DNA from: Branchinecta lynchi
Lineage: Eukaryota; Arthropoda; Branchiopoda; Anostraca; Branchinectidae
Reading direction: 5' to 3'
NCBI GenBank assembly: GCA_023053575.1
Contig: JAKZAP010000007.1
Coordinates: forward strand, 27,739,464-27,803,463
DNA: 64,000 nucleotides
Every line of letters starts with the position of its first letter. Position 1 is the stretch's first letter. A program made the translations under genes and the position numbers. The notes under the pieces were generated by a model, which was given only the letters and a program-made list of their open reading frames with translations, was not told where the DNA came from and made no database searches. Below are positions 22,592 through 34,575 of this stretch, piece by piece.

Positions 22592-23030
22592 GGAAGAGAC
22601 TTTCCTAGTGGCAATCCCCGCTTTCCATAGGTTACATACAACATTCAAAAAAGTTCAGTGCAATGGCTTACCCAGCAAACTGAATGAAGCTGACCTTCGC
22701 TGAAGTTGCTCTGAGACATTTACCCCTTCTTGGTCACATACCGCAACGAGAACCACAAGATTTTCCGTCTTGGTGGCGTGATTCACAAAGAAATATCCGA
22801 TTACTCGCTTCCAAATACTGCACAAGCCTTTTGCCATGAAAACTATAGGGCTTGCGTCGCATTTTTGGCTGAGCGTCTGTAGCCTTTGCCAAAGTCTTCA
22901 AAACCTGTGATAACGTCGTTCTTGGAAAAGTAACCAGTTGTCAGAGCAACTTCATCGAAGGTCAGGGTGACTGAGTTTGCTGGGTGAGACTTTCGGAGTG
23001 GCAATCCCCCTTCCCTATGGGCAATGGTCC
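22592..23030. repeat. Inverted-repeat element flanked by a direct repeat
   Basis: An inverted pair is formed by acccagcaaactga (22670) and tttgctgggt (to 22989), extended inside by gaccttcgctgaagttgctc versus gagcaacttcatcgaaggtc. The unit of about 320 bp is itself flanked by direct copies of gagactttc..agtggcaatcc (about 22595 and 22987). A MITE-like element with a duplicated flank fits this best. Confidence 0.6.
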
Positions 23031-23039
23031 ACTTTTCTT

Positions 23040-23430
23040 ACTTGATCCTTCGTAGGTCCCCTGTCAAGAATGGCCGAAAATATCGCTTTGATAAAATCAG
23101 CTGACGTATCCTTATAAAGCATTCAACTAAAACTGCTTGGAGCTAAAGCTGGTTCCAAGAATGAAGTTCGCGAAATTAGATATTTAAGGAAGACTCTTTC
23201 ATCGCTTTTCCACATGTTAATTTTCCAGTTGGATCTGCTTGAGCCTGAAGAGGACCCTTGCCAAGAAGGGACGAAATATAGCTTGAATAAAGTGTAGCTG
23301 ACGAATCCATTTTGAATCGTCAAATATACGTGTAATAAATGTTTCCCTGTCAGCTTGGGCTTCAACAGCCAGACGAAGACCCTTGCCAAGAAGGGCCGAA
23401 ATATCGCTTTTAAACATTGTAGCTGACTCC
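23040..23430. repeat. Three tandem units with a CCCTTGCCAAGAAGGG core
   Basis: Related segments near 23060, 23255 and 23388 share cccttgccaagaaggg(a/c)cgaaatat followed by gctt..a....tgtagctgac. The core is an imperfect hairpin. Single inverted copies are at about 32880 and 61000, so this is also a dispersed family. The minus-strand ORFs across it are not genes. Confidence 0.65.
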
Positions 23431-23699
23431 ACGTTTAGCAATTGTTTCATTTATGAAGAACATGCTTTCTTCATTCAAATTTCGTATTTAGTTTGAATAA
23501 ACAGCGAACAGGAACAAAATTAATCACTTTTGGTTGTGATGTCGTTGAATTCACGGCCAACCACTAATTTCGCACGCCCTCTTGCTATTTTATTTGAATC
23601 ATCTACCACTCGAAATTTGATAAAGCCAGACGCTAGGGGGCTGCCCGATTGATTTTTAGTGACACGATTTTGGCGGAGATGCCAGGCTTGTCTTTGCTC
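23431..23699. other. Unassigned
   Basis: Nothing recognised. Confidence 0.3.
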
Positions 23700-23905
23700 T
23701 TGATGACGAACTCTTTTTGCTGGTGCAAAAATCGCAGTGTACCTAGCAGAAGAGTCAGGAGCAGCGCCACGTCCGTCTCCAGCAATCGCCGTGATTGGTT
23801 GACACAGCGTTTGAGTTGTTGAGTTGGAGGCGTTAGGGCGACGTTTTCTCGTTCTTCCTCAGGATCACTGCCGTGTTTTGGACTAAGTCATGTAGAGTAT
23901 TCCAC
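23700..23905 (+). repeat. Dispersed repeat R5, copy 2
   Basis: Matches 5745-5900 (cgccgtgattggttgacaca, gagttgttgag, cttcctcaggatcactg). It also carries atcgcagtgtacctagcaga at its left, which is shared in inverted form with the copy at 59640-59830. Confidence 0.7.
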
Positions 23906-24695
23906 ACGCGGAGTCACGGGTTCTGTCATAAAGGAAGCTCTTTGTTTTACGGGAGTACCCGACCTCTTACGGGCATTTCTAGTAAGAATACCCGTAGTCT
24001 ACATATTATGTGTACGAATATAGTCGAACCTGTTTAATCTCGGTAGGGAGCTGGTTGGCCGAATCACGGGTAATCTGCGGGCCAATTGACAGTCGCGTAG
24101 ATCTCAGTTATCTTCCAGTTGCCGCAAGACCGACCAGTTACAGGGCTTTTGCTGATGCCGTATTATTCTTCTTGAAGATTAGCTTATTCTAATCGCACTT
24201 AAGGTGGATTCCGGAGACTCTTAAAGCCTTAGTTGTCTCTGTTAACTATAACTTTTAGTATCTATTAATTTTCATCATTTTCTGTCCGAGGGTTGTCTGG
24301 TGGCTTTTGGGGTGATAAATCGACACTACTTTGATTGTTGAGCTTTTTTAAGCTGATATAGTTATTTATACGCGAAAGATCAAATAAGTCACCGAGCTGA
24401 GTTAGGCATTGACACGGTTCCCAGCGCTTTATCTGTAGTCGAAGAGCTATACGTGTTTACATACATCCGACCTATTTACGGTGTGTCGCTCGAAAATGCC
24501 GTCGCAGGCTATGACTGTGAACTTTGAAAAACAAAGAAACGAGCCATCGTCATTTTCATTGTATCCGGAAGAATTGGGAAGATCCAGATATCCGGCAGCC
24601 TAGAAGGGGAAGGTGGCAATTGGTGGATAGGTCAATGATTAGAATGACAACTTTCATGTTTTGTTAACATGCGGAAGCAAGATGGAATTCCAAAA
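23906..24695. other. Unassigned
   Basis: Two short copies of a taccgg/tacggg-type motif near 23950-23990. No gene seen. Confidence 0.3.
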
Positions 24696-25490
24696 CTTTG
24701 ATATTTCATCTAGACCATTCGGTCTTGACTTCGCCAAATCAAGTCTTCGCCAGAATCCTTGAACATTTTTACTACTGAAATTTAGAAACAGATTAATTTA
24801 GCAAATAGCTCATTATCTGAGACAACCAGGTTCAGATATACCTCTATAAGTCATGTCTATTTTGACGATACTGATCAAAACTACCTGCTTTACTTCTGCC
24901 GGATTTCCGGTTTCTGCCGAATTCCGAGCGAACTACCTGTCCATCAAATAAAGAAAGCTCAGCAATCTCCTTATCCCTATTAAGAACATCTAATCAACTT
25001 GAAATAAAACTTTAACTTCTAACAAATTTTCCGGTTTCAGCCGGATTCCGGACGAACTATATGTCTGGGTAAAAAAATATGGATTCAGCGTCTCTTCTTA
25101 CCTCTAAATCTGTCATCTAATCAACTTAAAATCAAACTTTCGCTTTTAACAGATTTTCCGGTTTTGTCCTGATTCTGTGCGATACTTCTCCGGCGAGAAA
25201 ATGATTTTCATCATCGTGTTCAGCATGTCTACTTACCCCATAATAGACTATCACATTAGCTGTTTATAAATATCTTGTTTGCTCCTTACTATGACCCCCT
25301 CTCCCGCCCCTAAATGTAGGGCCACAGATTCGATATACGAACTTGACCTTACCCTTGAAGAAAAGAATCCTTAAACCAAGTTTCATCAAAATATCTCATT
25401 CTCTTCGAGAGTTATCATGCTGACAGACGGACAACTTTTGGCGATGTCATAGGTATCCCTCCACTTGCGTCTTGGGATCCCACAAACTGT
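24696..25490 (-). mobile_element. Family W element, copy 4 (minus strand)
   Basis: Read on the minus strand, the leader is at about 25480-25270 (gtgggatcccaagacgcaag; cagcatgataactctc), then central units (catgctgaacacgatgatga near 25220), and the degraded tail at about 24700-24770. Only two to three central units remain. Confidence 0.8.
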
Positions 25491-26306
25491 TTTTTCACAC
25501 AGAACAGAGACAGTGGCATGACACTCAAGACTCAAGTGAACGACCTCGAAAACTTTCGTGTTGGGTGGTTAGCTAGAAGGGAAGAATTACTGAAGCTGAT
25601 TGTTTTGCTAGAACTGCCTAGAACTATAGGTGAGTAAGGTTCGGTCTGAAGTGTTTTCTGTATTTCTGGAAACATGCGTAGTTCCCGACCGCTAATATCC
25701 GAAGTTGCGGTTTACAATCAGAGCGTGAAAGAATTCAGACCGAAGCAAAATATGATTTTTTTTGTCCTTAGCAATTCTAGCCAAACAAACACTAAATAAT
25801 TACTTAACATTCCAGTCCAGTTATGTGACTGGGTCGCACTGACAACGATTTTCAGGGAATGTTTGACTGAAAATCCAGCATTAAGTGTCAGTTTAGCGAC
25901 TGTTATTCGTTTTTAAATGTTTATTGTTACCGCAATGAAATGTGTCTTAGTTCCAAACCTCCAATTGGGCCTAACTACAAAAAGCTGGCTCCTACACCCT
26001 ACCGTAAACATCGAACATAGAATTTTTCCTTAGTGCTTGATAGCCCAACAACGACTGTTTTTTAGAATCACTAAAACATTATCGCTTTAATTTCAGCGGT
26101 GATGCATAGCCTACTGAAAGTTCGAATTAAAAACCATGGCTGTAAGCGATACAGATATCAAAGCACCCCTGAAGTTGTTTGTAATGGAAAGAAACTATTC
26201 ATCTTCCGATTATCTTCCAAAAGTTTTTTAATCCGGTATGGTAAAGCAAACACAATTGGACAATCGCCAATTTCCAAGGCGTGATCTAACTCATTCTGGG
26301 GATGAG
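25491..26306. other. Unassigned
   Basis: No recognised gene or repeat. Confidence 0.3.
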
Positions 26307-26645
26307 CACTGTCAGAAGTTTCAGAACAGATAACACGAGGATGCGCGGTTTCAACAGATAATGCGTAACAGATAACACTTCGGATGTTACCTGTTGTGTT
26401 TAAAAAAAATTATGCATGAAATGTTAGGAAGAGCCAAACAAGCATCTTTTGACTTTATTCCTTACCGTCATGATGTCGGAGAACTAAGCAGAAAGTTTTT
26501 GGCGGTTTTTCGGTTCTTTCTTATGGTAATGCTTATTATGCATAACATTTTGAAACACATAGATAACATCCGAAGTGTTATCTGTTACGCATTATCTGTT
26601 GAAACCGAGCCTCCTCGTGTTATCTCTTATGAAACTTTTAAAGTT
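26307..26645. mobile_element. Family P near-palindromic element, copy 1
   Basis: The left arm cactgtcagaagtttcagaa...tttcaacagataatgcgtaa is repeated in inverted form as ttacgcattatctgttgaaa...tcttatgaaactttt. The two arms pair over roughly 150 bp each, leaving a loop near 26470. Further copies: 42269, 46761 and 47789. The 123-codon ORF here arises from the palindrome. Confidence 0.85.
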
Positions 26646-26985
26646 CAGTTCAGTCATTGTATCTTCGAAATTGCGCGAAACAGGGGAAGGCTACTCATGC
26701 CCTCGTCTGATGAGATGATGCAAGCAGAAGCACTTGAGCCACGCCTCCGTAACACCGTTTGCTGAAGATCCTTCTCCTCCAGTTATTTGCCACTATTTCG
26801 CCAAGCGACTGCCATCGTTCTTCTTTGAGGTCTAGTGAGTCAATTATTGAACCTCATCACTCTGATGGTCGAGGGAGCATAGCGAGTGAACGAAAGCCCA
26901 GTTTCAAAGAAACAGGGAACGTGTAAGTCAGCGATTCAGTCAGACACAGTTGTTTGCCTAATAAGCAATAAGAGTGGCAATGGAA
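26646..26985. other. Unassigned
   Basis: Nothing recognised. Confidence 0.3.
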
Positions 26986-26989
26986 ATGC

Positions 26990-28058
26990 TGTCCTTTTTG
27001 GGGTACCAAAACGTAAGTGGAGGGATACCTATGACATCGCAAAAGTTGTCCGTCCGTCCGTCTGTCCGTCTCTGCGCGCTATAACTCTCGAAGGGAATGA
27101 GATATTTTGGTGTGAGGATTCATTGGGTCAAGGGTAAGATCAAGTTCGTAGATGGGCTCTGTAGCCCTACATTTGGGGGTGGGGGGAGGGGGTTCAAATT
27201 AAGGGACAAACAAAATATTTTTGAACAGCTAATGTGATAGTCGATTATGGTGTAAGAAGGCATGCTGAGCACGATATTGAAAACCATTTTTTCGCCGGGC
27301 AATGTCCAGAATCCGGGAAAAAAACGGAAAGTTGGTTTAAAGTAAAAGTTTTATTTAAAGTTGATTAAATAGCCATTTTTGGTGTAAGAAAGCATGCTGA
27401 ACACGATGGTGAAAACCATTTTCTCATCGAACGAGTAGTTCGTCCGGAATCCGGTAAAAACCGGATTGTTGGTTAAAAGTAAAAGTTTCATTTGAAGTTG
27501 ATTAAATGTTTGATTTAGGGTGGTAAAACATGCTGAACACGATGGTAAAAGCCATTTTCTCGCCGGGCAACTAGTTTGCCCGGAATCCGGCCAAAACCGG
27601 AAAATTTGTTAAAAGCAAAAGTTTGATTAGATGACAGGTTAAGGGGTAAGAAGAGAGGTCGAGTCTGTATATGACAATCATTTTTTACCCAGACATATAA
27701 TTAGTCCGGAATCCGGTTGTAGCCGAATTTTTTTTTAATTCAAACTTTTATGCAAAGTTGATCACCGGTAGATGTTCTTTACAGGGATTTGACGCTGGAT
27801 TTGTTTCTGAATTTTCTTTTTTTGCTGGACTAGTAGTTTGCTCAGAATTCGGGCGAAACCGGAAACTTGGCAGAAGTAAAGCAGGAAGTCTCGGTCAGTA
27901 TCGTCAAAATAAATATGGCTTATAGAGGTATATCTGAACTTGGTTTTCTCTGATGATTATCCTGGCGAAGAGTGGATCTGGCGAAGACAAGACCCTATTG
28001 TCTGAAACAAATATTAGATTTTTGGGATCCCATCGACACTTTTGGTCTTGTTTACTTT
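26990..28058 (+). mobile_element. Family W element, copy 5
   Basis: Begins ctttttggggtaccaaaacg, where one palindrome base pair is changed (GGTACC for GATCC), and ends tttttgggatcccatcga...ggtcttgtt. Three central units (catgctga near 27260, 27393 and 27530). It is close to copy 1 at 2904, including the shortened fourth unit. Confidence 0.85.
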
Positions 28059-28331
28059 GTCGTATTATCCAGCTTTTTCGGACGACATCCAAACGCAATT
28101 CGCTGCATTTCCGCTTATATTTCACAGTCACTCCCGTCATGGAATGCACGACGCAACCCTGATTTCCATCATTGTTACGGGTAGAAATGCTTGAAACGCG
28201 AAATAGCGATTTACATTGTCTGGGTCAGATTTGTAACTGTGCCTAGCAATGTACAGTAGACATTTTCTGTCCCTCTGCTTAGCGGAGGAAGTTCAGAAGA
28301 TGTTCCATTTTTGCCCTCATTATTTTTTATA

Positions 28332-29696
28332 GGGAACCGGGAGCCGTACTCTATGTCGTATTGACTACTGTACCGGTGGTTCTCATGGATATCACGGAAA
28401 CCAAACCATCTACGGTTCTGGATATGACGCCATTGACCAACGGAAACTTGTATGTCCTGGCTCCCGTTTCGGTATTAAATCGAAATAGACCACGAAAACT
28501 CCATCATACCAGCTTCTCGTCCGGTAGTCTCACGGAATTATATACTCAGAAACGAGGTGGATATATCCTCCGGCAGTGTCTACATGGAGTATGGAACTCT
28601 TGGAATAGTTTGGATGAGAGCTAGGATGCCGGGCTCTTCGCTTACTTAGAGAAAATAACATGGGATGAAATTCACTATCGGAACCCATATATTGAGAGCC
28701 AATGTACCGGTAGTAATCACCATTTGGTTGAAAATTACCAACTCACGGACACAGATGGCTATTGGCTAGGTTTAAGGTACTACCTTCACGGAAATTATGA
28801 TCTCACAGACACTTGTCCATATGAACTTGGAATCCAGTAGGAAATGTTAGTGACTCACGAGATACGAATCCCATGGGCTAGGGTTCCGGTAGCGCAAACA
28901 AATCAAAATTTTGAACTCACGGACCCATGTCAGTGTAGTATAGGAGTCCAGGAGTGAATAATTTCAACTCACTTATTCCAACTCCCGTGGGCTAGGGTTC
29001 CGGCAGTGGCTAAAAAAAATCCGAACTCACGGACACGTGTCAATATAGAATTGGGACTCCGGTGGCAAATATTATCAACTTAAGGGATAAAAATCAATAC
29101 TAAGTATAATTGCAATACTACCAGACTCCTAGCCCATGGGTATTGGGTTCCATCAGTTATTTGCTACCGGACTGCGAATTCATACTGGAATATGTCCTTA
29201 AGTTTTAATTTTTGGAACTACCGGAACCCTATTCCATGGTCGTTTGTGTCCGTCAGTTTCTCACCTTCAACCAAATAGTGGCTCCAACCGGTACCTTAGC
29301 TTTCCGCATATCGGCTCCGGTAGTTGATTCTTTCCCAAGTTATACTCTCTAAGTCAGCGAATATCCCGGAATCTTAGCCCTCAGCCAAAGTATTCCGCAA
29401 GTTCCATATTCCGTTGTATACACTACCGGAACACAATCCCCAATTAAATAGTTTCCGGTATCACCTACCGGCGCCCTAGCTTCTGATTACATAATTCCGT
29501 GAGGCTACCGAACCGGGAGCTGATACGATGAAGTTTCCGTGACCTATTTCCGTTTACTACAGGACCGGGAGCCAGCACATAAAAGTTTCCGTTATTCAGT
29601 GACGTCAAATACCGGAATCGTAGCTCATATGGTTGGTTTCCGTGAGAACTACCGGTGATGTAGCCCAGAGAATATAAATTATGACTCCCGGTTCCC
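28332..29696. mobile_element. 1.36 kb foldback element with repetitive arms
   Basis: The ends gggaaccgggag (28332) and ctcccggttccc (29696) are perfect inverted repeats, and similarity continues inward through both arms (left cggtggttctcatgg and ggaaacttgtatgtcctggc; right gttggtttccgtgag and gccagcacataaaagtttcc). The arms meet near 29014. Within each arm, motifs such as ctcacggacac recur at about 40 bp intervals, so the arms are degenerate tandem arrays. No transposase. The architecture is like FB/Galileo-type foldback elements (inference from form only). Confidence 0.85.
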
Positions 29697-31284
29697 AAGA
29701 AAGTGCCTTTTTCATAAGGAGCCAAATGCAATGAGTATTTAATTTTAAGGACAAACGTAGGAGGGTAACTTACTGACTACCGTAAATATATTCCTATCGA
29801 TATGCGGGGGTTTCAGTTTGACAGGTTTCTTGTACTGATTTTTGTATGTCCGGACAATGTCTAGTCATTACCTAAGAGCGCGAATTGTTGTATTTTAGCG
29901 ATATCTCACTCAACCTTACATTGCTTTATCTGTAGCAACTTTTACAAGATTTGTTTTGACTTGATTTTATCCTGCGAAAGTGGTGAGAGATTTACAAGCT
30001 TACCTACAACTCTTTTTCCCGTATTTTTGCAGAAGAGCATTCCTGCCGTTTGGTTTAGCTGAATCCTACGGGCAGTAGAAATACGGAAGTTAAACGTTGC
30101 CAAATAATTAATAGAAACTTTGTGGGTGTTAATTTTCTTTTTGTAGGGCTTTACATGATGAAGTTAACATAAGATATTTATTTTTACCATACGCAAAATT
30201 GTTAAAGTACGAGACGGAAGTATAGACCCTCTTAAAAGATTTGATAATACGGCGAATAGCTGACGAGAAACGTTCACCAGTCCATGGTGTGAACACGACT
30301 ATACCTTTTCATTGTACAAAACTTAAAACCAGCCTATGTTAGTTAGTAGGTAGTAAAGACAATTGGATATTTGTTACATTCGTTTCGAGATTAGTTCATC
30401 ATTCCTCTGAGCTAAAAGGACAAATGCTCTACCAAAATAGGTTTTCCAACGTCAGAAAAATAGTTGGAAAAGTCTTACCGCACTGTGGATTGCGGTAAAC
30501 ATTAGAGACTCGACGAACCTTGTAAGCTTCTTTGAAAGTTGTGATTCTTTTACTTAGTCTCTCTCCGCATAAGAATCAGCATTCTCTTTACCTAATTACA
30601 GGGGTTATTGGAAATTTATCATGAAGTTTGTCACTCTCTGACCTAAAATCTCTTAATCAAACTTGCGCCGTTTGAAATACTGCACCTCCTATACTACTAA
30701 ACCTATAACCAGCATTTGCGATATGTGCAGCTTCTTAATTGTTTCTGTGAATTGGTATGTGTGCTGCGCCAAGGAGTTCATCAGGCAGATTAGAGTGCCG
30801 AAAAATGAAATAAGGGAGTGGAGAGTGCTGGAGGCTGTGCTATGAATATTAAGTGTTGCTGATGGTCTGGAACGACACAGCGCTGGAGTTGGCAAGCTTT
30901 ACGAGGACATCCGGTTCTTCATCATCCCTTGAGGGCATGTCGTAAAATCTAGTAAACTGAAATCCTAATCAAGTGTTTCGCCGTTTAACTTCAACCAGAA
31001 TTTGTGAAGCTTCTTGTGTTTTACCAAAGCCGATTCAGGAGGATCTCAATCAATGTTTATTGACAAAAATGCCAAGTATGTGCTTCGTCTGCCAGAACGG
31101 CCAAAACACCCATTCAAACATGTTCGATGATTTTTGGCATCTAAACGTCATTCAAAAACCGAGTCTAAGAAAGTAAAGAAAAAATGTAAAACATGAGTTT
31201 CTCCCCCGGGAGGGTTAAACAGAATACTCTGTTATAATTTACTCTTATTGCTGGGATGCTTTCATAACTGACTTTTTATTGCAG
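29697..31284. other. Unassigned
   Basis: About 1.6 kb with no recognised repeat. It ends in a T-rich acceptor, gactttttattgcag, before the candidate exon at 31285. Confidence 0.35.
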
Positions 31285-31372
31285 CGAATTTCCAGCTGTA
31301 TTGGTGACTAACAAGGTGATTGGAAAGTCATGGAACTCTCGTTGCCGATGCTCCTTCATGAGCAGCATAAAG
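31285..31372 (+). CDS. Candidate internal exon, gene unknown
   Basis: An 88-bp open segment between a good acceptor (tttttattgcag) and a consensus donor (aaag|gtaagc). With one leading base it reads EFPAVLVTNKVIGKSWNSRC then RCSFMSSIK, 29 codons, phase 0 at the donor. The other two frames have stops. I do not recognise the protein. It does not match the missing C-terminal end of MCRS1 and its start phase does not follow the MCRS1 donor at 6827. It may belong to a separate gene nested between MCRS1 and Shisa. Confidence 0.45.
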
Positions 31373-31404
31373 GTAAGCTGAATGTTCCGCTGTAGTAGGA
31401 ATAG

Positions 31405-31500
31405 TAAGTGAGTAAGTAAGTAATTTATTTATAACCCACCGTTTTCAGAAAGCGGAGTAAATGAAGAAAGTAAATAAAACACATAAACATACACAATAGA
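31405..31500 (-). mobile_element. LINE 3' tail, (TTACT)n type, short
   Basis: Plus strand reads gtgagtaagtaagtaattta, ttataacccaccgttttcag and cggagtaaatgaagaaagta, the reverse complement of the 18530-18667 tail. It is only about 95 bp, an extreme 5' truncation. Confidence 0.8.
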
Positions 31501-31982
31501 TATCCCGTAACTTCCACACTTACAAACTCGCCCCCGAAATCCTTTGTCTCTACTACTAGCCATCATCAGAGTAGCCTAATTATAACAGCGACTTACAAAT
31601 TTTTACTTGGTGGTCTATACGCAACAGTAGTCGCTAATTAAAAGGCATTTAGAACTAATATTTTTCTTTACCAAGCCAGATCTTTGGTTTATTGTCGGTT
31701 CGGTGAAGCAAATTCCTGAGCAGAGAAAAAGACAGATAATTAAAGAAAATAAAACTACATGTTTGAAGCTCGGACATACATGGCACCTGAAAGAATAGCC
31801 ATCGTCTCAAGTACAAATATATCAATGAAAATCAGCTCCGAGTGTGACTTTCTTACAATTTACTTTTATTCTAATCTTAGAGAGATTCGGTTGGAATGTT
31901 TAATTTCATGGTCTAAGAATTTTATTTGTATGGTCTTCGAATGACTTCCAAATATCAGGGAAATTGGCCTAAAGAAAACCAT
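31501..31982. other. Unassigned
   Basis: Nothing recognised. Confidence 0.3.
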
Positions 31983-31990
31983 AGCAACAT

Positions 31991-32350
31991 TAGTGTGAAT
32001 TTTCGATACATCGATATAGCGATATTTTCACTTTCGATATTCGATATATCGATATCGATATTCTGGGACCATGTTTCGCTATCGTACACGTCTCGTTTCA
32101 CCAAAGCAAAATCGTCGTAAAAAAGCATATTGCATCAACTTAAATTTCGAATAAAAAAAAAACTGAATTACGAAGAACATATTGCTCTAGTTTTGGATAT
32201 ATAAATGCAACTTATGTTGGATCATTTAAAATAATTATAAATAAACAAATATCGTTTTCGATATCGATATTTACGTTTCGATATTCGATATGGATATTTG
32301 GTCCCATATATCGTTACATCGTTGTCGATATCGAATATCGCCCAACACTA
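31991..32350. mobile_element. hAT-type MITE rich in CGATAT, with perfect 8-bp TSD
   Basis: The element starts tagtgtgaattttcgatac and ends atcgcccaacacta. The 8 bases before it (31983-31990) and after it (32351-32358) are both agcaacat, an exact target-site duplication of the length made by hAT transposases. The interior has repeated atcgatat/cgatatcgatatt motifs and can fold extensively. The left inverted repeat has drifted relative to the right. Confidence 0.9.
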
Positions 32351-32358
32351 AGCAACAT

Positions 32359-33479
32359 GGGTTCAGCAGTTACGATTGCAAAATAAGGTAACCCCACTTA
32401 GCTCGTAATTCCTAGGGCACTTGGTGGACGCTCTTGTTTCTTTATTCCGGTCATTTTTCTTTCAGTATTCGCCCCTCTATTTCCCCTCTGTCATCCCTTT
32501 ACGACGCCTTGTCTGCGTGTAAATTCATAAAAACCACCCATATTTTGATTGCCAAATCGTCCGGTCGACGTCTTTACGGCGAACCTTGGCCGGAGAGAAA
32601 ACGAATCCCGGCCAAGAAATCATGCGCCTGAGAGGAAATCGGAGTTTCCGAGCCGTCCATCATTTCCACTCCATAAAACGCGAGCAACTGACCCGGCGTG
32701 GCAAGCGGATGCAGTAACTTCGGCAATGAATTCTGCGGAGATTCTATATGCATTTCAGAATAGTTGGGGGATCGCCTCGTTAAATTTATCGCTTAAAAAA
32801 GTGGTGGAGGGTACTAGAATGGAGAGCTGCCGACGTTTTAAGCTGGATCTAAAGCTACATTTTATTAGAGCTATATTTTGGCCCTTCTTGGCAAGGGTCC
32901 TCTTCAGGCTAAAGCCGCTCAAGCTGGAAAATCAACTTGTGGAAAAACAAGTAAAGATTCTGCCTTGGATATCTGATTTTATGAACTTCTTCTCTGAAAA
33001 TTGGTTGGAGTTTAAAGCTGGTGCTGTGATTTCATTCTGGACACGGCTGCTGTTTTTGCTGTTCGATTGGGTCGTCGAAAGGGTAAAGATTCTTCTGCAT
33101 TTTGATTTTCGAGTACTCTTTCTGTGACATCGGTATTTATCGGCTGCAGGAGGTCCTACTTTTTCTCAAGACTGCAATTATGAGTTTATGAGAAATAAAA
33201 GATGCAATAGAATGTTATTGGACGGTGAGGTGTCATATGGATATTAAATAAGAAAACGTTCGAAGATAAAAAAAAAAAAAAAGGGTCTGACGGAACAATA
33301 TTCAGTCAAGAGTCCATTCCTGATATAAGTCGCTCAGGTTTGTCGATAGTGAGTATTGTGATAGTCGATGTAGAATATACTCATGTAAAAACACAATTTA
33401 TGAACGTATACATATTTGACTTATAACCTGCAAAATGCAGAAGGACATAGCGGAGTAAACCAATTACAAAGAAAAACAA
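32359..33479. other. Unassigned; one dispersed-repeat copy
   Basis: An inverted copy of the cccttcttggcaagggtcct motif family lies at about 32860-32950 (compare 23040-23430). A 192-codon ORF spans 32549-33127 but runs through this repeat without any known motif, so it is not listed as a gene. Confidence 0.5.
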
Positions 33480-34575
33480 CAAGAAATGTAGAGAAGATGT
33501 AATATGAACCACGAAAACACCAAATTTATCACTCATTTCTAAGTGGGACTATAGTACAGGCAGTTGGAGGTTGGTTCCGAAACAAACTGCAACAAAAGTG
33601 AGTTTTACACCGTCTTGTAGAGAAAAAAAAGTTGAAAAACATATCCAAAGTTGCATATCCAGGCTCGACGCAAAATAAGCGTTTGTTGGCTTTTAATGTC
33701 ATTTCTTACGTATTTTTTTTTTTAATTTTCGTGGTTGTCCGTTATTCTTGAACTGAAGTATGATTCTGATGCAAAACCCGAAAATGAAGTCAGATTTTGA
33801 GTGTAAAGCACCAGAAAATAGTTAACGTTATTTGTCCAACCTATTTTGCGAAAAAGGAAACATTTTCCTACTGGTCCGATTTTCTTGAACGAAAGTACGA
33901 CCCTGACATAGAATCCCGAGCTGAGACCGAAAATTGAGTCAAACGGGGTGTTTAGTGTACCAGAAAGAAGTTTCATAATCATCAACATAAGATCTCTTCA
34001 AATTTGAGTAAAACAAGAAAATTATTGAGAAAAGTCAATTACGAACCAAACTGGTTTTCAAGGTCAATATTCGAAATCGTGCTTAACCCTTCGTACACCT
34101 TATAAATTGTTTTCAAAAGACCTAATCAATTTGCAACAAGTGTTGACTAGTGTTCACAGATTCGTCCATTGCAATGGATACCGACTAAGATTCTAGGTTT
34201 TCTTCATCATTGTAGCTGTTAATTTTGTATAGTTGAAACACATTGTCACCCTTGCAGGTCCTACATGCTAGAGTATAAACTAAGTCCTTATTTAAGGCGG
34301 CTACATCTCTCTGAATTACAGTACTGCAGTCGAAACAAGCACTTAACGATTTTTAAGAGCATGCGCAGAGCTTGCGGAAGGTCGTTTGCTAACGGGTATT
34401 GGAAGTCATTTTGATTCTTCCATCACCCTTTCCTCGATTTTTGATTGACGATCAAGCTCCCCCAAAGAAAAATCTAATTGTGTTATTTTGCTACATCAAC
34501 TGTTTGTTGACTGTCTTGGGTGAACAAACAACATTGTCGTTGTCATTTTTTTTCCTGAAAACCTCCCTTTGGAGC

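Noticed and set aside
26394..26765. 123-codon plus-strand ORF
   Set aside because: Two thirds of it is the second arm of a family P palindrome.
28361..28624. Two similar ORFs at both ends of the foldback element (28361-28624 plus, 29465-29731 minus), like a duplicated gene
   Set aside because: They are the same arm read twice in an inverted repeat made of 40-bp units; similarity is explained by the DNA repeat.
32549..33127. 192-codon plus-strand ORF
   Set aside because: It runs through a dispersed repeat present elsewhere in inverted form, with no known motif and no splice or promoter context.
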